From contig NZ_JAKRFI010000002.1 in NCBI RefSeq assembly GCF_022348165.1, positions 310,001 to 374,000 of the forward strand: a stretch of DNA of 64,000 bases. The letters run 5' to 3'. This stretch comes from Halomonas sp. McH1-25 (GTDB lineage Bacteria; Pseudomonadota; Gammaproteobacteria; Pseudomonadales; Halomonadaceae). Position 1 is the first letter of the stretch, and each line of letters opens with the position of its first letter. A program made the position numbers and the translations under genes. Below the pieces are notes generated by a model. The model saw only the letters and a program-made list of their open reading frames with translations. It did not search any database and was not told where the DNA came from. Of this stretch, positions 24,708 to 33,645 are shown in pieces.

Positions 24708-25747
24708 GCGAGTCGGCCATCGTGACCGAGCCGGGCGAGTCGCCTGACGGTGCCACACGCCACCGACGTCGTGTGCTGTGGGGCTTCGCCCTGCTGCTGT
24801 TGGTGGCACTCGGCGTGGCGGCGTTCAGTGGCTCGGTCGGGCTATCGCCACGCTTGTTGCTTGGCGAACTGCCATCGTCGTTGGATGGTTACGTGTGGTG
24901 GCAACTCCGCCTGCCCCGGTTACTTGCCGCCGTGCTGATTGGCGCCATCCTCGCGGCAAGCGGTACGGCAATGCAGGGGCTGTTCCGCAATCCGCTCGCC
25001 GATCCCACCTTGCTGGGGATTGCCAGTGGCGCAGGGCTGGCGGTGTCGGTATGGATCGTGCTGCTCGGTGGCGCAGGCAACGCCTGGGGATTGTACGGGC
25101 AGTTCGTGGCGGGCTTTCTCGGCGCGCTGGGAATTACCGTACTGGTCTTTGCTCTGGGGCGGCGGGCTCAAGGGGGAGGCACGCTGACGGCACTATTGCT
25201 GACCGGGCTGGTGCTCAACACGCTGGCCAGCGCCGCCGGCGGGCTGCTGGCATTCATTGCCAATGACGAACAGTTGCGCCAACTCAGCCTGTGGGGCATG
25301 GGAACGCTGGCGCATTCGCTATGGCCAGGCGTGATCGCCGCTTTACTGGTCATTCCACCGACATTGGTCTTGCTGCTGCGTAGTGCACATGGGCTCGACC
25401 TGCTCCAGTTGGGTGAATTTACGGCTTTCGGTGCCGGGTTGGATACGACTCGCCTGCGTCGCGGCGTGATCGTCGCCACAGCGCTCGGTGTCGGCCTGAG
25501 CGTCGCGCTGGCCGGGATCATCGGATTTCTCGGTCTTCTGGTCCCTCATACGCTGCGCCTGTGGCTGGGGCCGGGCCATCGGTTGTTGATGCCGGCCTCA
25601 ATGCTGGGCGGCGCACTGCTGCTGGTGATTACCGACACTTTGGCTCGAACCCTGGCGAGTCCCGCCGAGATTCCGGTAGGTTTGCTGACCAGCCTGGTCG
25701 GCGGTACTTACTTCCTGTGGCTGCTGCTGCGCCGCCAGATTCACTAA
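24704..25747 (+). CDS. hmuU: Haem ABC transporter permease (FecCD family)
   Basis: A 347-residue inner-membrane permease with about 10 helices. Landmarks are WWQLRLPRLLAAVLIGA, GTAMQGLFRNPLADPTLLGI, and GLLVPHTLRLWLGPGHRLL with ADTLAR-like TDTLAR near the end. The GTG at 24704 overlaps the hmuT stop (GTGA), so translation is probably coupled. It forms the pore for haem with HmuV as ATPase. Confidence 0.92.
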   Translation: MSESAIVTEPGESPDGATRHRRRVLWGFALLLLVALGVAAFSGSVGLSPRLLLGELPSSLDGYVWWQLRLPRLLAAVLIGAILAASGTAMQGLFRNPLADPTLLGIASGAGLAVSVWIVLLGGAGNAWGLYGQFVAGFLGALGITVLVFALGRRAQGGGTLTALLLTGLVLNTLASAAGGLLAFIANDEQLRQLSLWGMGTLAHSLWPGVIAALLVIPPTLVLLLRSAHGLDLLQLGEFTAFGAGLDTTRLRRGVIVATALGVGLSVALAGIIGFLGLLVPHTLRLWLGPGHRLLMPASMLGGALLLVITDTLARTLASPAEIPVGLLTSLVGGTYFLWLLLRRQIH

Positions 25748-25769
25748 GCTCTGTCTGTAAGGAACCGGC

Positions 25770-26537
25770 ATGCTGCGACTGAATGGAGCGGGGCTGACTT
25801 CGACGCCTGCGCTGATGCCGATCAGCGATCACATCGTTGCTGGAGATTTGTTGGCTATCGTCGGGCCCAACGGGGCCGGCAAGAGCACGCTCCTGGCGAT
25901 GCTGGCCGGCTTGCGCCAGGCCGAGCTGGGGAGTGTCGAATTGGACGGTTTCCCACTCGGCGACTGGCTACCAAACGAACTGGCGGCTCGGCGAGCCATC
26001 GTCGCTCAGCAGGAAGTGCCAAGCTTTGCCTGGAAAGTGCGTGACCTGGTGGCACTCGGCGGTGAGCCGTCCCCTCGCCGCCTGGCCGACACCCTCGAAG
26101 CGATGCAGTTGACGTCATTGGCAGCGCGAGACGTCACGCACCTTTCGGGTGGCGAGGCGCAGCGCGTCATGATCGCCCGTGCTCTATGCCAGCTGGCAGC
26201 ATGCAGTGAAGACAGCGAGCGGCCACGTTCCGGGGGCATGCTCCTGCTCGATGAGCCCACCAGCGCACTGGATATCGGTCATCAGCAGCGTCTGATGCGA
26301 TTGCTGCTGGATTGCGCACATCAGGATGGGCTGGCAATCGTATGCGTCCTGCATGATCTCAATCTGGCGGCGCGCTATGCCGATCGCGTCTGGCTGTTGC
26401 AGGGGGGAGAGCGTGTCGCTCATGGCCGTGCCGAAGAAGTATTGACGGCAGAAACGATCACCCGGGTCTTCGGTGCCGAACTCACCACGCTGCGTTTCCC
26501 CGACGGTCGTGGCCAGGCGCTGCTGCTCGACCGTTAA
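25770..26537 (+). CDS. hmuV: Haem ABC transporter ATP-binding protein
   Basis: A 255-residue ATPase. Walker A is GPNGAGKST near residue 33, the signature LSGGEAQRVMIARAL, Walker B LLLDEPTSALD, and the switch His in VLHDLNLAARYAD. It starts 22 bp after hmuU. It is the last gene of the hmuTUV operon and convergent with the receptor gene. Confidence 0.93.
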   Translation: MLRLNGAGLTSTPALMPISDHIVAGDLLAIVGPNGAGKSTLLAMLAGLRQAELGSVELDGFPLGDWLPNELAARRAIVAQQEVPSFAWKVRDLVALGGEPSPRRLADTLEAMQLTSLAARDVTHLSGGEAQRVMIARALCQLAACSEDSERPRSGGMLLLDEPTSALDIGHQQRLMRLLLDCAHQDGLAIVCVLHDLNLAARYADRVWLLQGGERVAHGRAEEVLTAETITRVFGAELTTLRFPDGRGQALLLDR

Positions 26538-26660
26538 CTGTACCGCTTCGACAGCGTGTAGCCTCAACGGAATAGCTTTGAGCGGCCCACCGACGGCCTC
26601 GGGTAGGTCAGGCTGCCGGTCATCTCCGCGATGTATCCTGAAACCCACGGTCAAGATAAG

Positions 26661-26696
26661 GGAACGGCACACAGCAAAGGCTGGTGCCGTTCCTTT
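26661..26696. terminator. Bidirectional terminator between hmuV and the haem receptor
   Basis: 10-bp stem GGAACGGCAC / GTGCCGTTCC with a 13-nt loop, then TTTC on the plus strand, between two convergent genes. Confidence 0.6.
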
Positions 26697-26724
26697 CGTA
26701 CTGCCTGAACTGTCTGCCCGAGGT

Positions 26725-28938
26725 CTAGAAGACGTACTCGGCGCTCACGCCAAAGTTGCGTCCTGGCTGCGTATAACGCTCGATTCCCGCATAGCTCGTC
26801 GAGACACCTCTGACGTCGTCCCATACCCAATATTTCTTGTCCAGTACGTTGAAAACGCCGCCACGCAGTGTCAGGTGGGTACCCAGGCTCACGTATCCGG
26901 TCAGGTCATAGAGCTGATAGGCGGCGGGCGCGTAGTTATCATCCGCGTCGTGGTCGCTGACATGGTTGACGAACGTGCCTGCGAGTTCGCTGCCCCATTG
27001 ATGATCGGGAGCCTGGTAGCCGAAGGCAGCAACGGCCTGAATGGGTGGGATGGATTCTATCGCGCCGCCATCCTCCAAATTCTTGCCCTCGATATAGGCT
27101 GCCGCTGTGCGTGCATACCAGCCTTCCTTGGTGCCGATGGCCTGGTGCAGGTCCAGTTGGCCCTTGAATTCGGCGCCCCGGATGATGGCGCGGTCTATGT
27201 TTTCGGTGGTGTACTCCCCGCCAGGGTAGTTCGCGGGGTCGATGCTCACCGAGACCGAGCTCTCGATGAAGTCACGGAAGTCGGTGTAGAAGCCGGTGAG
27301 TTCGGCACTGCCGAGATCGCCTTGCTGGCGTATGCCGAACTCCACGAAGCGACTGTGCTCGTCATCGAGATTGGGGTTGGCCACGATGCGATAGCCTCTG
27401 CCCGCGTTGTAGTCGTAGTAAAGCTCTTCATAGGAGGGTGCACGGAAACCGAAGCCGATCTTGCCAAATAGCTCGGTGCTCGGGGTGAGGTTCCAGGTTC
27501 CGCCGAGCTGGCCGGTCAGTGCCTGACCCTCGGCGCCGTCGTAGGACTGTGAGGTAAGGCCATCGTTATCGAGGTCGTACTCGTAATGGTCGAATCGCAC
27601 GGCGGGGGTCAGGCTGCCACGCTTGTCCGCCAGCGATAGCCGATCTTGCAGATAGAGCCCGACGCGTGTCGCGGTGCCCGGTGGCGAAAAGCGCGATTTA
27701 TCCACCGTATCGGCATCCAGATTGTAATCTTTGCTGAGGCTCTGGTAGTCATCACGCTTGAGGATCACTCCATAAGCCAGTTGCTGTGGAATACCAGCAT
27801 CGATCTGCTTGCTGAAATCCGTCTTGAGCTGCCAGGTGGTTTGGTCGAAGTCGCGATCGACCAGGCGATTGTAGCCGTTGTAGACCATCGAGCTGTCGTT
27901 GACCGTCTCGGTGCGTTGCCAGTCGATCTGCCAGTGGAACGTATCGAACAAGGGCGTCTGGTATTCGGCATCCTGATAAATACCCAACCGGGTGCGCGTC
28001 AGCGTGTCGTCGGTGTAATAGTCGCTGTAGCGGGAATCTTCCAACGAATAAAGGTGGAGGTCAGACGTCGCACGATACTTTTGTGCCACCATCCCGACCC
28101 GTCCATTGTCGTTGAGCTTCTGAAGTTTTAGCAGAACATCATAGTTATCCACCTCACCAGGATCGGGCGTGGTGCGCTCATCGCCGCTGGTTTGGTCGCT
28201 TTTACCACTGCCGTTGTAGTTCTCGGTCGCTTCGCCATTGCGGTTGGTGGCGATCAGCAACGATTCATAATCGCCTCGTCGTGCGGCCAGCGTGACGTTC
28301 TCGAAGACGCCATCGCTGTCGCTGCGATAGCCTGCTTGAACACTTGCATAGGAGTCGTTACCGCTTGGAGCGAGAAAGTCTTGTGGCGAGTGCAACTGCA
28401 AAGAAACCGAGCTGAAGCCCGACCCTCGTTGGGCATTGCCGCCCTTGACCACCGATACGCTGGAGAGAGAGGCGATATCGGCGCTCAGGCGCCCGGCATC
28501 GAGATAGCTCGAGGTAGGGCCATAACTCTCAGCCATCTCGACGCCATCGAGCTGAACCGAGATACGGTTTTCGTCGAGCCCGCGGACATTGAAACCGGCG
28601 AGGCCGAAGCGCCCCTTGTCGGTGGTCAGTATGCTGGGATCGTAACGAAATAGGTCATCAGCCGAATAAGCCACCGTATTGTCTAGGCGTTGGGCATCGA
28701 TCACGGTGACCGAGCCTTCTTCCCTGGCGGTCTTTTCGGTCGCCGAGATCGGCCGCGCTGCAGTCACCTGAACACGCGGTAAATCGACCGTTGTGTCCTC
28801 GTTATCACTTTTCCCTGCGGTGGGAAGCGCTGCGGTAGTGTCAGCCTGCGCTGCGGAAAAGGTGATAAGCGAGGCGAAGGCCAAGGAGAAGATAGCGTAG
28901 CCGGAATGGCTGGCAGGGTGCGGTATGTAGGGTTTCAT
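26725..28938 (-). CDS. hmuR: TonB-dependent haem/haemoglobin receptor
   Basis: A 737-residue outer-membrane receptor: signal peptide, TonB-box-like segment (DLPRVQVTAA), plug domain, and a 22-strand barrel ending in VSAEYVF. FRAP (GFRAPSYEELYYDY) and NPNL (IVANPNLDDEHSRFVEFG) motifs are both present, the hallmark of haem receptors, and a likely axial His lies between or near them. ATG 28938 is chosen over the TTG at 28953. It is convergent with hmuTUV and has its own Fur-like site. The gene name is by function; hasR- or phuR-type naming is possible. Confidence 0.88.
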   Translation of the reverse strand: MKPYIPHPASHSGYAIFSLAFASLITFSAAQADTTAALPTAGKSDNEDTTVDLPRVQVTAARPISATEKTAREEGSVTVIDAQRLDNTVAYSADDLFRYDPSILTTDKGRFGLAGFNVRGLDENRISVQLDGVEMAESYGPTSSYLDAGRLSADIASLSSVSVVKGGNAQRGSGFSSVSLQLHSPQDFLAPSGNDSYASVQAGYRSDSDGVFENVTLAARRGDYESLLIATNRNGEATENYNGSGKSDQTSGDERTTPDPGEVDNYDVLLKLQKLNDNGRVGMVAQKYRATSDLHLYSLEDSRYSDYYTDDTLTRTRLGIYQDAEYQTPLFDTFHWQIDWQRTETVNDSSMVYNGYNRLVDRDFDQTTWQLKTDFSKQIDAGIPQQLAYGVILKRDDYQSLSKDYNLDADTVDKSRFSPPGTATRVGLYLQDRLSLADKRGSLTPAVRFDHYEYDLDNDGLTSQSYDGAEGQALTGQLGGTWNLTPSTELFGKIGFGFRAPSYEELYYDYNAGRGYRIVANPNLDDEHSRFVEFGIRQQGDLGSAELTGFYTDFRDFIESSVSVSIDPANYPGGEYTTENIDRAIIRGAEFKGQLDLHQAIGTKEGWYARTAAAYIEGKNLEDGGAIESIPPIQAVAAFGYQAPDHQWGSELAGTFVNHVSDHDADDNYAPAAYQLYDLTGYVSLGTHLTLRGGVFNVLDKKYWVWDDVRGVSTSYAGIERYTQPGRNFGVSAEYVF

Positions 28939-28978
28939 TTTTCGTCTCTGCACAAGAATGGTTGGCGTTAGAGTGTAG

Positions 28979-28998
28979 TTATCATAAGTTAATGATAA
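28979..28998. promoter_or_regulatory. Fur-box-like palindrome upstream of the haem receptor
   Basis: TTATCAT and ATGATAA form perfect 7-bp arms around a 6-bp centre, 41 bp upstream of the receptor start. This fits a Fur operator and matches iron control of hmuTUV. Confidence 0.65.
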
Positions 28999-29186
28999 TA
29001 ATTTACATCAGTGACGTGTTGTCAATACCAGGGCTATGCAAAAAAGAGGAGATGGATAAGTGGTGTGATGAGCCGGGGACCGGCTCGAGGTGCAGGCGCT
29101 ACTCAGTAGCAGAGAAGGATAGGCTTGAACTCTTGGTTAAAGGCGTACGGGTACTGAGCCGCTGGATGGTCGGATTGGACGTGGCG

Positions 29187-29963
29187 TTATTTCAGCGCCT
29201 TCAAATGCATGGCAATTGTTTGAACGATGTGCGCCGCCCTGTCATCGTGCAAGCGGTAGCGGGGCACACTGACGCTGATGGCGCCAGCGGCGCGCCCGTC
29301 CACACCATGCACCGCGTGACCGAAGCAGATGATTCCAGCTTCGTTCTCTTCATCGTCGATGGAATAGCCTCGCTGGCGGGTACGCAGCAACTCATCGCGT
29401 AGGGCGTCCCGGTCCGTCAGTGTCCGTTCCGTCACGGCGTCGAGTTGCAGTTGGGCAAGGTACTGCTCACGGTTTTCCTCGTCCAGTGCCGCTAAGTAGG
29501 CCTTGCCCACCGAGGTCGAGTGCATGGGCACTGGCATGCCGATGTAGGACGCCATGCGCACGGCTTCCGCCGACTCGACCTTGTCGATGAATGTCATATG
29601 GCAGCCATAGGGAACGCCCAAGTGAACGGTTTCACCGGTGTCCTTGCTGATGAGATGCATCAGGCCGCGCACCCGCTCACGTAGATTGCTGCGATTGAGT
29701 GACTGCTGGGCAAGGTGAATGAGCTGCCGGCCCAGGACGTATTCGCCTCCCAGTGGATTTCGCTCGATAAAGCCTTCCTGCTCCAAGGTATTGAGCAGTC
29801 GATAGACGGTGGGGCGGGGCATACCCAGACGCTGCTGAATATGACGAGCGTGGGCATCCTGACCCAGCTCAGGAATGACCTGGAGCAAGCGCAAGCCCTT
29901 GATGACGGCCGCAGCGCCTTGTACCTGGGGGCGCTGGGTATCGGATCCTTTCTTCTCGCTCAT
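29187..29963 (-). CDS. IclR family transcriptional regulator
   Basis: A 258-residue regulator. The N-terminal winged helix (AVIKGLRLLQVIPELGQ ... GMPRPTVYRLLNTLEQEGFI) is followed by the IclR effector domain (GETVHLGVPYGCHMTFIDKV, MPMHSTSVGKAYLA-like, and the C-terminal AGAISVSVPRYRL). It is divergent from the cupin-tctCBA-SDR operon, the usual layout for an IclR regulator that controls an aromatic or carboxylate pathway in response to its substrate. Confidence 0.93.
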   Translation of the reverse strand: MSEKKGSDTQRPQVQGAAAVIKGLRLLQVIPELGQDAHARHIQQRLGMPRPTVYRLLNTLEQEGFIERNPLGGEYVLGRQLIHLAQQSLNRSNLRERVRGLMHLISKDTGETVHLGVPYGCHMTFIDKVESAEAVRMASYIGMPVPMHSTSVGKAYLAALDEENREQYLAQLQLDAVTERTLTDRDALRDELLRTRQRGYSIDDEENEAGIICFGHAVHGVDGRAAGAISVSVPRYRLHDDRAAHIVQTIAMHLKALK

Positions 29964-30063
29964 CCCTTCTCCGCGACGAATGTCTAATACAGCGTTCCCG
30001 ACCTGACATTGACGCAGACCAAAGCGTCACTTAGCTTCTTATTGTCCATATTATGAATAATAA

Positions 30064-30078
30064 GTCCACATTGTGGAC
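30064..30078. promoter_or_regulatory. Palindromic IclR-type operator
   Basis: GTCCACA-T-TGTGGAC, a perfect 7-bp dyad with a 1-bp centre, lies between the divergent IclR gene and the cupin gene. A related half-site (GTCCATA) occurs about 18 bp to the left. It fits the length and symmetry of IclR-family sites. A site this close to the cupin start suggests repression. Confidence 0.55.
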
Positions 30079-30087
30079 GGAGGAGAG

Positions 30088-30612
30088 ATGGCCGATATCC
30101 AGGAAGAACAAAAACGCATGCCGTACCAATACCCGCAGCCGGCCGAGGCCGCGATGGAAATCGTCGTGCCACATGCCATTCCTGAGGACGAGCGTATCTG
30201 GGTCCCCCAAGCCGAGAATGTGCATTTCCGCCCCTTGTGTCTGAACGTGTCGCAAGGGTATTGGGTCAATCTGCTGCGTGTTCGCAAGTCCGGTGTGCTG
30301 AGTCGCCACCGCCATCCCAACCCGGTTCATGGTGTCGTGCTCAAGGGACAATGGCGCTATCTCGAGCACGATTGGGTCGCTACCGAAGGTAGCTATGTCT
30401 ACGAGCCTCCTGGCGAGACTCATACCTTGGTTGTGGACGAGGACGTCGAAGAGATGATCACGCTCTTTCAGGTCAATGGCGTGATGTACTACGTCGACCC
30501 CTGGGGCAAGCACCTGGGCTTCGAAGACGTTTTCACCAAGGTCGACATGTGCCGCAAGCACTACGAAGCCTGCGGCCTGGGCGGGGATTACGTCGACCAG
30601 TTCATCCGTTAA
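30088..30612 (+). CDS. Cupin protein, 2,4'-dihydroxyacetophenone-dioxygenase-like
   Basis: A 174-residue single-domain cupin. Metal-binding histidines are in HRHPNPVHG (motif 1) and the Glu/His of EPPGETHTL (motif 2). The overall pattern, including the C-terminal YYVDPWGKHLGFEDV, resembles 2,4'-dihydroxyacetophenone dioxygenase family proteins, non-haem iron enzymes or decarboxylases. The ATG at 30088 follows GGAGGAG. It is the first gene of the operon with TctCBA and an SDR, so it probably acts on the acid they import. The actual reaction is unknown. Confidence 0.75.
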   Translation: MADIQEEQKRMPYQYPQPAEAAMEIVVPHAIPEDERIWVPQAENVHFRPLCLNVSQGYWVNLLRVRKSGVLSRHRHPNPVHGVVLKGQWRYLEHDWVATEGSYVYEPPGETHTLVVDEDVEEMITLFQVNGVMYYVDPWGKHLGFEDVFTKVDMCRKHYEACGLGGDYVDQFIR

Positions 30613-30662
30613 GTGACTGAGCACGGCCACCTTCTCTAAAAACAAGCAATAAGGAACATGCC

Positions 30663-31637
30663 ATGACTTTCTCTAAAACGCCGCTTGCCCTGTCTACCGG
30701 CCTGTTGGCCTTCGTCTTGTCGGCAGGTGCTGCACAGGCTGACTATCCGGAAAAACCGATTCAACTGATCGTGCCGTGGTCGGCGGGTGGCGGTACCGAT
30801 GCTGTTGCGCGTCAGCTCGCCAGCGGTCTTGGAAAGGAGCTGGGCCAGCAGGTCAATGTCGTCAATCGTACTGGTGGGGCTGGGGTCGTCGGCCACACGG
30901 CCATGACCATGGCCAAGCCGGACGGGTACACGCTGGGGCTGCCGACAGCCGAGATCACCACCTATCGGCATATCGGTACGTCACCGATCTCCTATGAGGA
31001 CCTGACACCGGTGGCGTTGGTCAATTTGGATGCAGCCGCCTTCAACGTCAGCGCCGATTCGGGCTGGGACAGCCTCGATGCTGCCTTGGCCGATATCAAG
31101 GCGAATCCCAACCAGTACACCGTGTCCGGCTCGGCCCCGGGAGCGGCGTATCATCTGGCCTTCGCCGGCTTCCTCAACCAGCAGGGCATCGATCCCAACT
31201 CCGTTGCACTGGTGCCTAGCGAGGGAGCCGCCCCGGGCCTGCAGGAGCTGGCCGCCGGTGGGGTGGACTTCGTGTTCTCTTCGTTGCCCGAGTCCGAATC
31301 CATGCGTCAGGCAGGGCGTGTCGACACGCTGGCCGTATTTGCGGGTGAAAGACTAGAGGCCTTCCCTGATATCCCGACAGCCGAAGAGCAAACCGGAGAG
31401 CCGTGGGCGGCGGGAACCTGGCGCGGCCTGGCCGGCCCCGAAGGGCTGCCGGAAGATGTCGTCGCCACGCTGGCCGAGGCGACCCAGAAGGTCTATGAGT
31501 CCGAGGAGTTCCAGACGTTCATGAAGCAGCGCGGCTTCGGCACAGAATGGCGCGGTCCGGAGGAGTTCAGGCAATTCATGGCCGAGGCAGACAAGAACAA
31601 CAAGGAGATCATCGACAAGCTTGGGTTGGCTCAATAA
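30663..31637 (+). CDS. tctC: Tripartite tricarboxylate transporter binding protein (TctC/Bug)
   Basis: A 324-residue periplasmic binding protein of the Bug family: signal peptide cleaved near AQA, then YPEKPIQLIVPWSAGGGTD, the classic first motif, and RTGGAGVVGHTAMTMAKPDGYT, the second. Ligands of this family are carboxylates held by the two beta-strand/loop motifs. It is followed within 12 bp by the small permease gene. The SRBS-family substrate cannot be predicted. Confidence 0.93.
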   Translation: MTFSKTPLALSTGLLAFVLSAGAAQADYPEKPIQLIVPWSAGGGTDAVARQLASGLGKELGQQVNVVNRTGGAGVVGHTAMTMAKPDGYTLGLPTAEITTYRHIGTSPISYEDLTPVALVNLDAAAFNVSADSGWDSLDAALADIKANPNQYTVSGSAPGAAYHLAFAGFLNQQGIDPNSVALVPSEGAAPGLQELAAGGVDFVFSSLPESESMRQAGRVDTLAVFAGERLEAFPDIPTAEEQTGEPWAAGTWRGLAGPEGLPEDVVATLAEATQKVYESEEFQTFMKQRGFGTEWRGPEEFRQFMAEADKNNKEIIDKLGLAQ

Positions 31638-31649
31638 GCAGGCGCGAAC

Positions 31650-32120
31650 ATGCGTATCAACGACCTGATCCTCGGAATCCTGATGGCGCTACTTGGCGCC
31701 ATCACCGTCTGGGCCTCCCGGGATTTCCCCTCGCTCCCGCGCCAGGATTATGGCGCGGGCACCTTTCCCACCCTGATCGGTACCCTGCTGGTCGTGCTGG
31801 GTGGGGTGCTTTCGCTGCGCGGCTGGCAAGCGCGCGGTGCCATGTTCGCTTGGCAGGGTGATGTCGCCCTGAAGCACGCCATGATCTGCGTGCTCGCTGT
31901 CGTCGGGGCGGTGGTCGGCTACGTGCTGCTGACGCCGGTGCTGGGCTTTCCCATCGTGTCGCTGGTGATGCTGACGGTATTGATCGGCTGGCTGACCGGG
32001 GGGCGCTGGTGGCTGGCGTTGACTATCGCGCTGGTGGCTACCCTGCTGATCTGGATGACCTTCGCTGAACTGCTGCTGGTCCCTCTGTCGCTGGGCATCC
32101 TGGAAGAGGTGATTTACTGA
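31650..32120 (+). CDS. tctB: Tripartite tricarboxylate transporter small permease (TctB)
   Basis: A 156-residue membrane protein with four helices. It has the TctB opening (ASRDFPSLPRQDYGAGTFP, periplasmic loop after helix 1) and the terminal helix (FAELLLVPLSLG). Its stop overlaps the tctA start (TGATG). Confidence 0.9.
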   Translation: MRINDLILGILMALLGAITVWASRDFPSLPRQDYGAGTFPTLIGTLLVVLGGVLSLRGWQARGAMFAWQGDVALKHAMICVLAVVGAVVGYVLLTPVLGFPIVSLVMLTVLIGWLTGGRWWLALTIALVATLLIWMTFAELLLVPLSLGILEEVIY

Positions 32121-33634
32121 TGGAGGTATTACAGGAAGCGCTGGGACTCGTGCTCGATTGGCAGGTGTTGGCTGTTATCCTCGGGGCTTCCATATTCGGG
32201 TTGTTCATCGGCGCCATACCTGGCCTGACGGCTACCATGGCCACGGCCCTGTTGGTCCCGGTCACTTTCTTCATGGACCCACTACCCGCCATTGGCGCGA
32301 TCGTCTCGGCAACTGCCATGGCCATCGTCGCGGGCGACATACCGGGAGCCCTGCTACGCATCCCTGGCACGCCGGCTTCCGCAGCCTATACCGATGAAGC
32401 CTACCTGATGGGGCGCCAGGGCCGGATCGGCCAGGCGCTGGGGGTCAATCTGGTCTGCTCGGTGATCGGAGGCGTCATCGGTGTGGCGATTCTGGCCTTT
32501 TTCGCCCCCCTGGTCGCCGAGTTCGCCATCCAGTTCACCAGTGACGAATACTTCTGGCTGGCCCTGCTTGGCCTGTCGTGCGCCGTTTTGGTATCGGGAT
32601 CGGACCCGCTCAAAGGCGCCATTTCCATGTTGCTGGGGCTGCTGATCTCGATGGTCGGCATGAGTTCGGTGTCGGGCCAGATGCGTTTCATTTTTGGCAT
32701 TCCCGAACTGCTCAGTGGCATCTCGATTCTCCCAGTGCTGATCGGGTTGTTCGCGGTGGCCGAGCTACTGCGCCGGATGCCCGAAATCGGCAGGGTTTCC
32801 TTGCCGACGCCGCCGTCGGTGAAAAAAACCTTCGAGGGCGTCGGCGGCATATTGTGGAAGTACAAGGGCGGAATGGCCCGTAGCGGGATGCTCGGCACAC
32901 TGATAGGGGCTCTTCCCGGTGCCGGGGCGGATATCGCGTCGTGGATCAGTTACGCACTGGCTCGCAAGTTATCGCGTACGCCTGAAAAGTTCGGCACGGG
33001 ACACCCGGAGGGACTGGTCTCGGCGAGTTCCGCGAATAATGCTGCGCTATCGGGGGCGTATATCCCGGCGCTGGTATTCGGTATTCCCGGCGATACCATC
33101 ACTGCCATCATCATCGGCGTACTTATGATGAAGGGCGTAACGCCCGGCCCCGATGTCTTCACCACCGATGCCGCATTGGTCAACGCCATCTTTATCGTAT
33201 TCCTGCTCGCCAACCTGCTGCTCTTGCCCTTGGGGCTGGTAGCCGTCCGCGGTGCGCGGCATATTCTCTCCGTGCCGTCCGGGGTGCTCTATCCCCTGAT
33301 ACTGCTGTTCTGCATTGTCGGCGCCTATGCCACCAACAACAGCATGCTGGATATCTGGCTCATGCTGGGGCTGGGCCTGCTGGCATACGTCATGGCAGAG
33401 AATGACTTCCCCATCGGGCCAATGATCCTCGCTGTCATTCTCGGTCCCATTGTCGAAGGCAATTTCCTGCGCTCGATGATCAAGGCCAATGGCGATCTGC
33501 TGATGCTGTTCGATCGACCTATCGCCGCCACCCTGGGTATTCTCGCCCTGCTGGTGTGGGTCGCCATCATCGTTTCCACGTTGTGGTCCGTGCGCCATGC
33601 GTCGCGCAAGGCCACGCCAACACAGAGCGGCTGA
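32120..33634 (+). CDS. tctA: Tripartite tricarboxylate transporter large permease (TctA)
   Basis: A 504-residue permease with about 11 helices. Conserved TctA blocks are GLFIGAIPGLTATMATALLVP, GIPGTPASAA-type RIPGTPASAAYTD, GALPGAGADIASWISY and VFGIPGDTITAIIIGVLMMKG. It completes the TctCBA system of the IclR-controlled operon. Confidence 0.94.
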   Translation: MEVLQEALGLVLDWQVLAVILGASIFGLFIGAIPGLTATMATALLVPVTFFMDPLPAIGAIVSATAMAIVAGDIPGALLRIPGTPASAAYTDEAYLMGRQGRIGQALGVNLVCSVIGGVIGVAILAFFAPLVAEFAIQFTSDEYFWLALLGLSCAVLVSGSDPLKGAISMLLGLLISMVGMSSVSGQMRFIFGIPELLSGISILPVLIGLFAVAELLRRMPEIGRVSLPTPPSVKKTFEGVGGILWKYKGGMARSGMLGTLIGALPGAGADIASWISYALARKLSRTPEKFGTGHPEGLVSASSANNAALSGAYIPALVFGIPGDTITAIIIGVLMMKGVTPGPDVFTTDAALVNAIFIVFLLANLLLLPLGLVAVRGARHILSVPSGVLYPLILLFCIVGAYATNNSMLDIWLMLGLGLLAYVMAENDFPIGPMILAVILGPIVEGNFLRSMIKANGDLLMLFDRPIAATLGILALLVWVAIIVSTLWSVRHASRKATPTQSG

Positions 33635-33645
33635 CAGAGGTAAGG

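Noticed and set aside
29070-29086. Hairpin GAGCCGG / CCGGCTC as a terminator or riboswitch
   Set aside because: It lies upstream of the receptor promoter and beyond the IclR stop with no T-run and no larger conserved structure; kept only as a possible weak 3' hairpin of the IclR gene.
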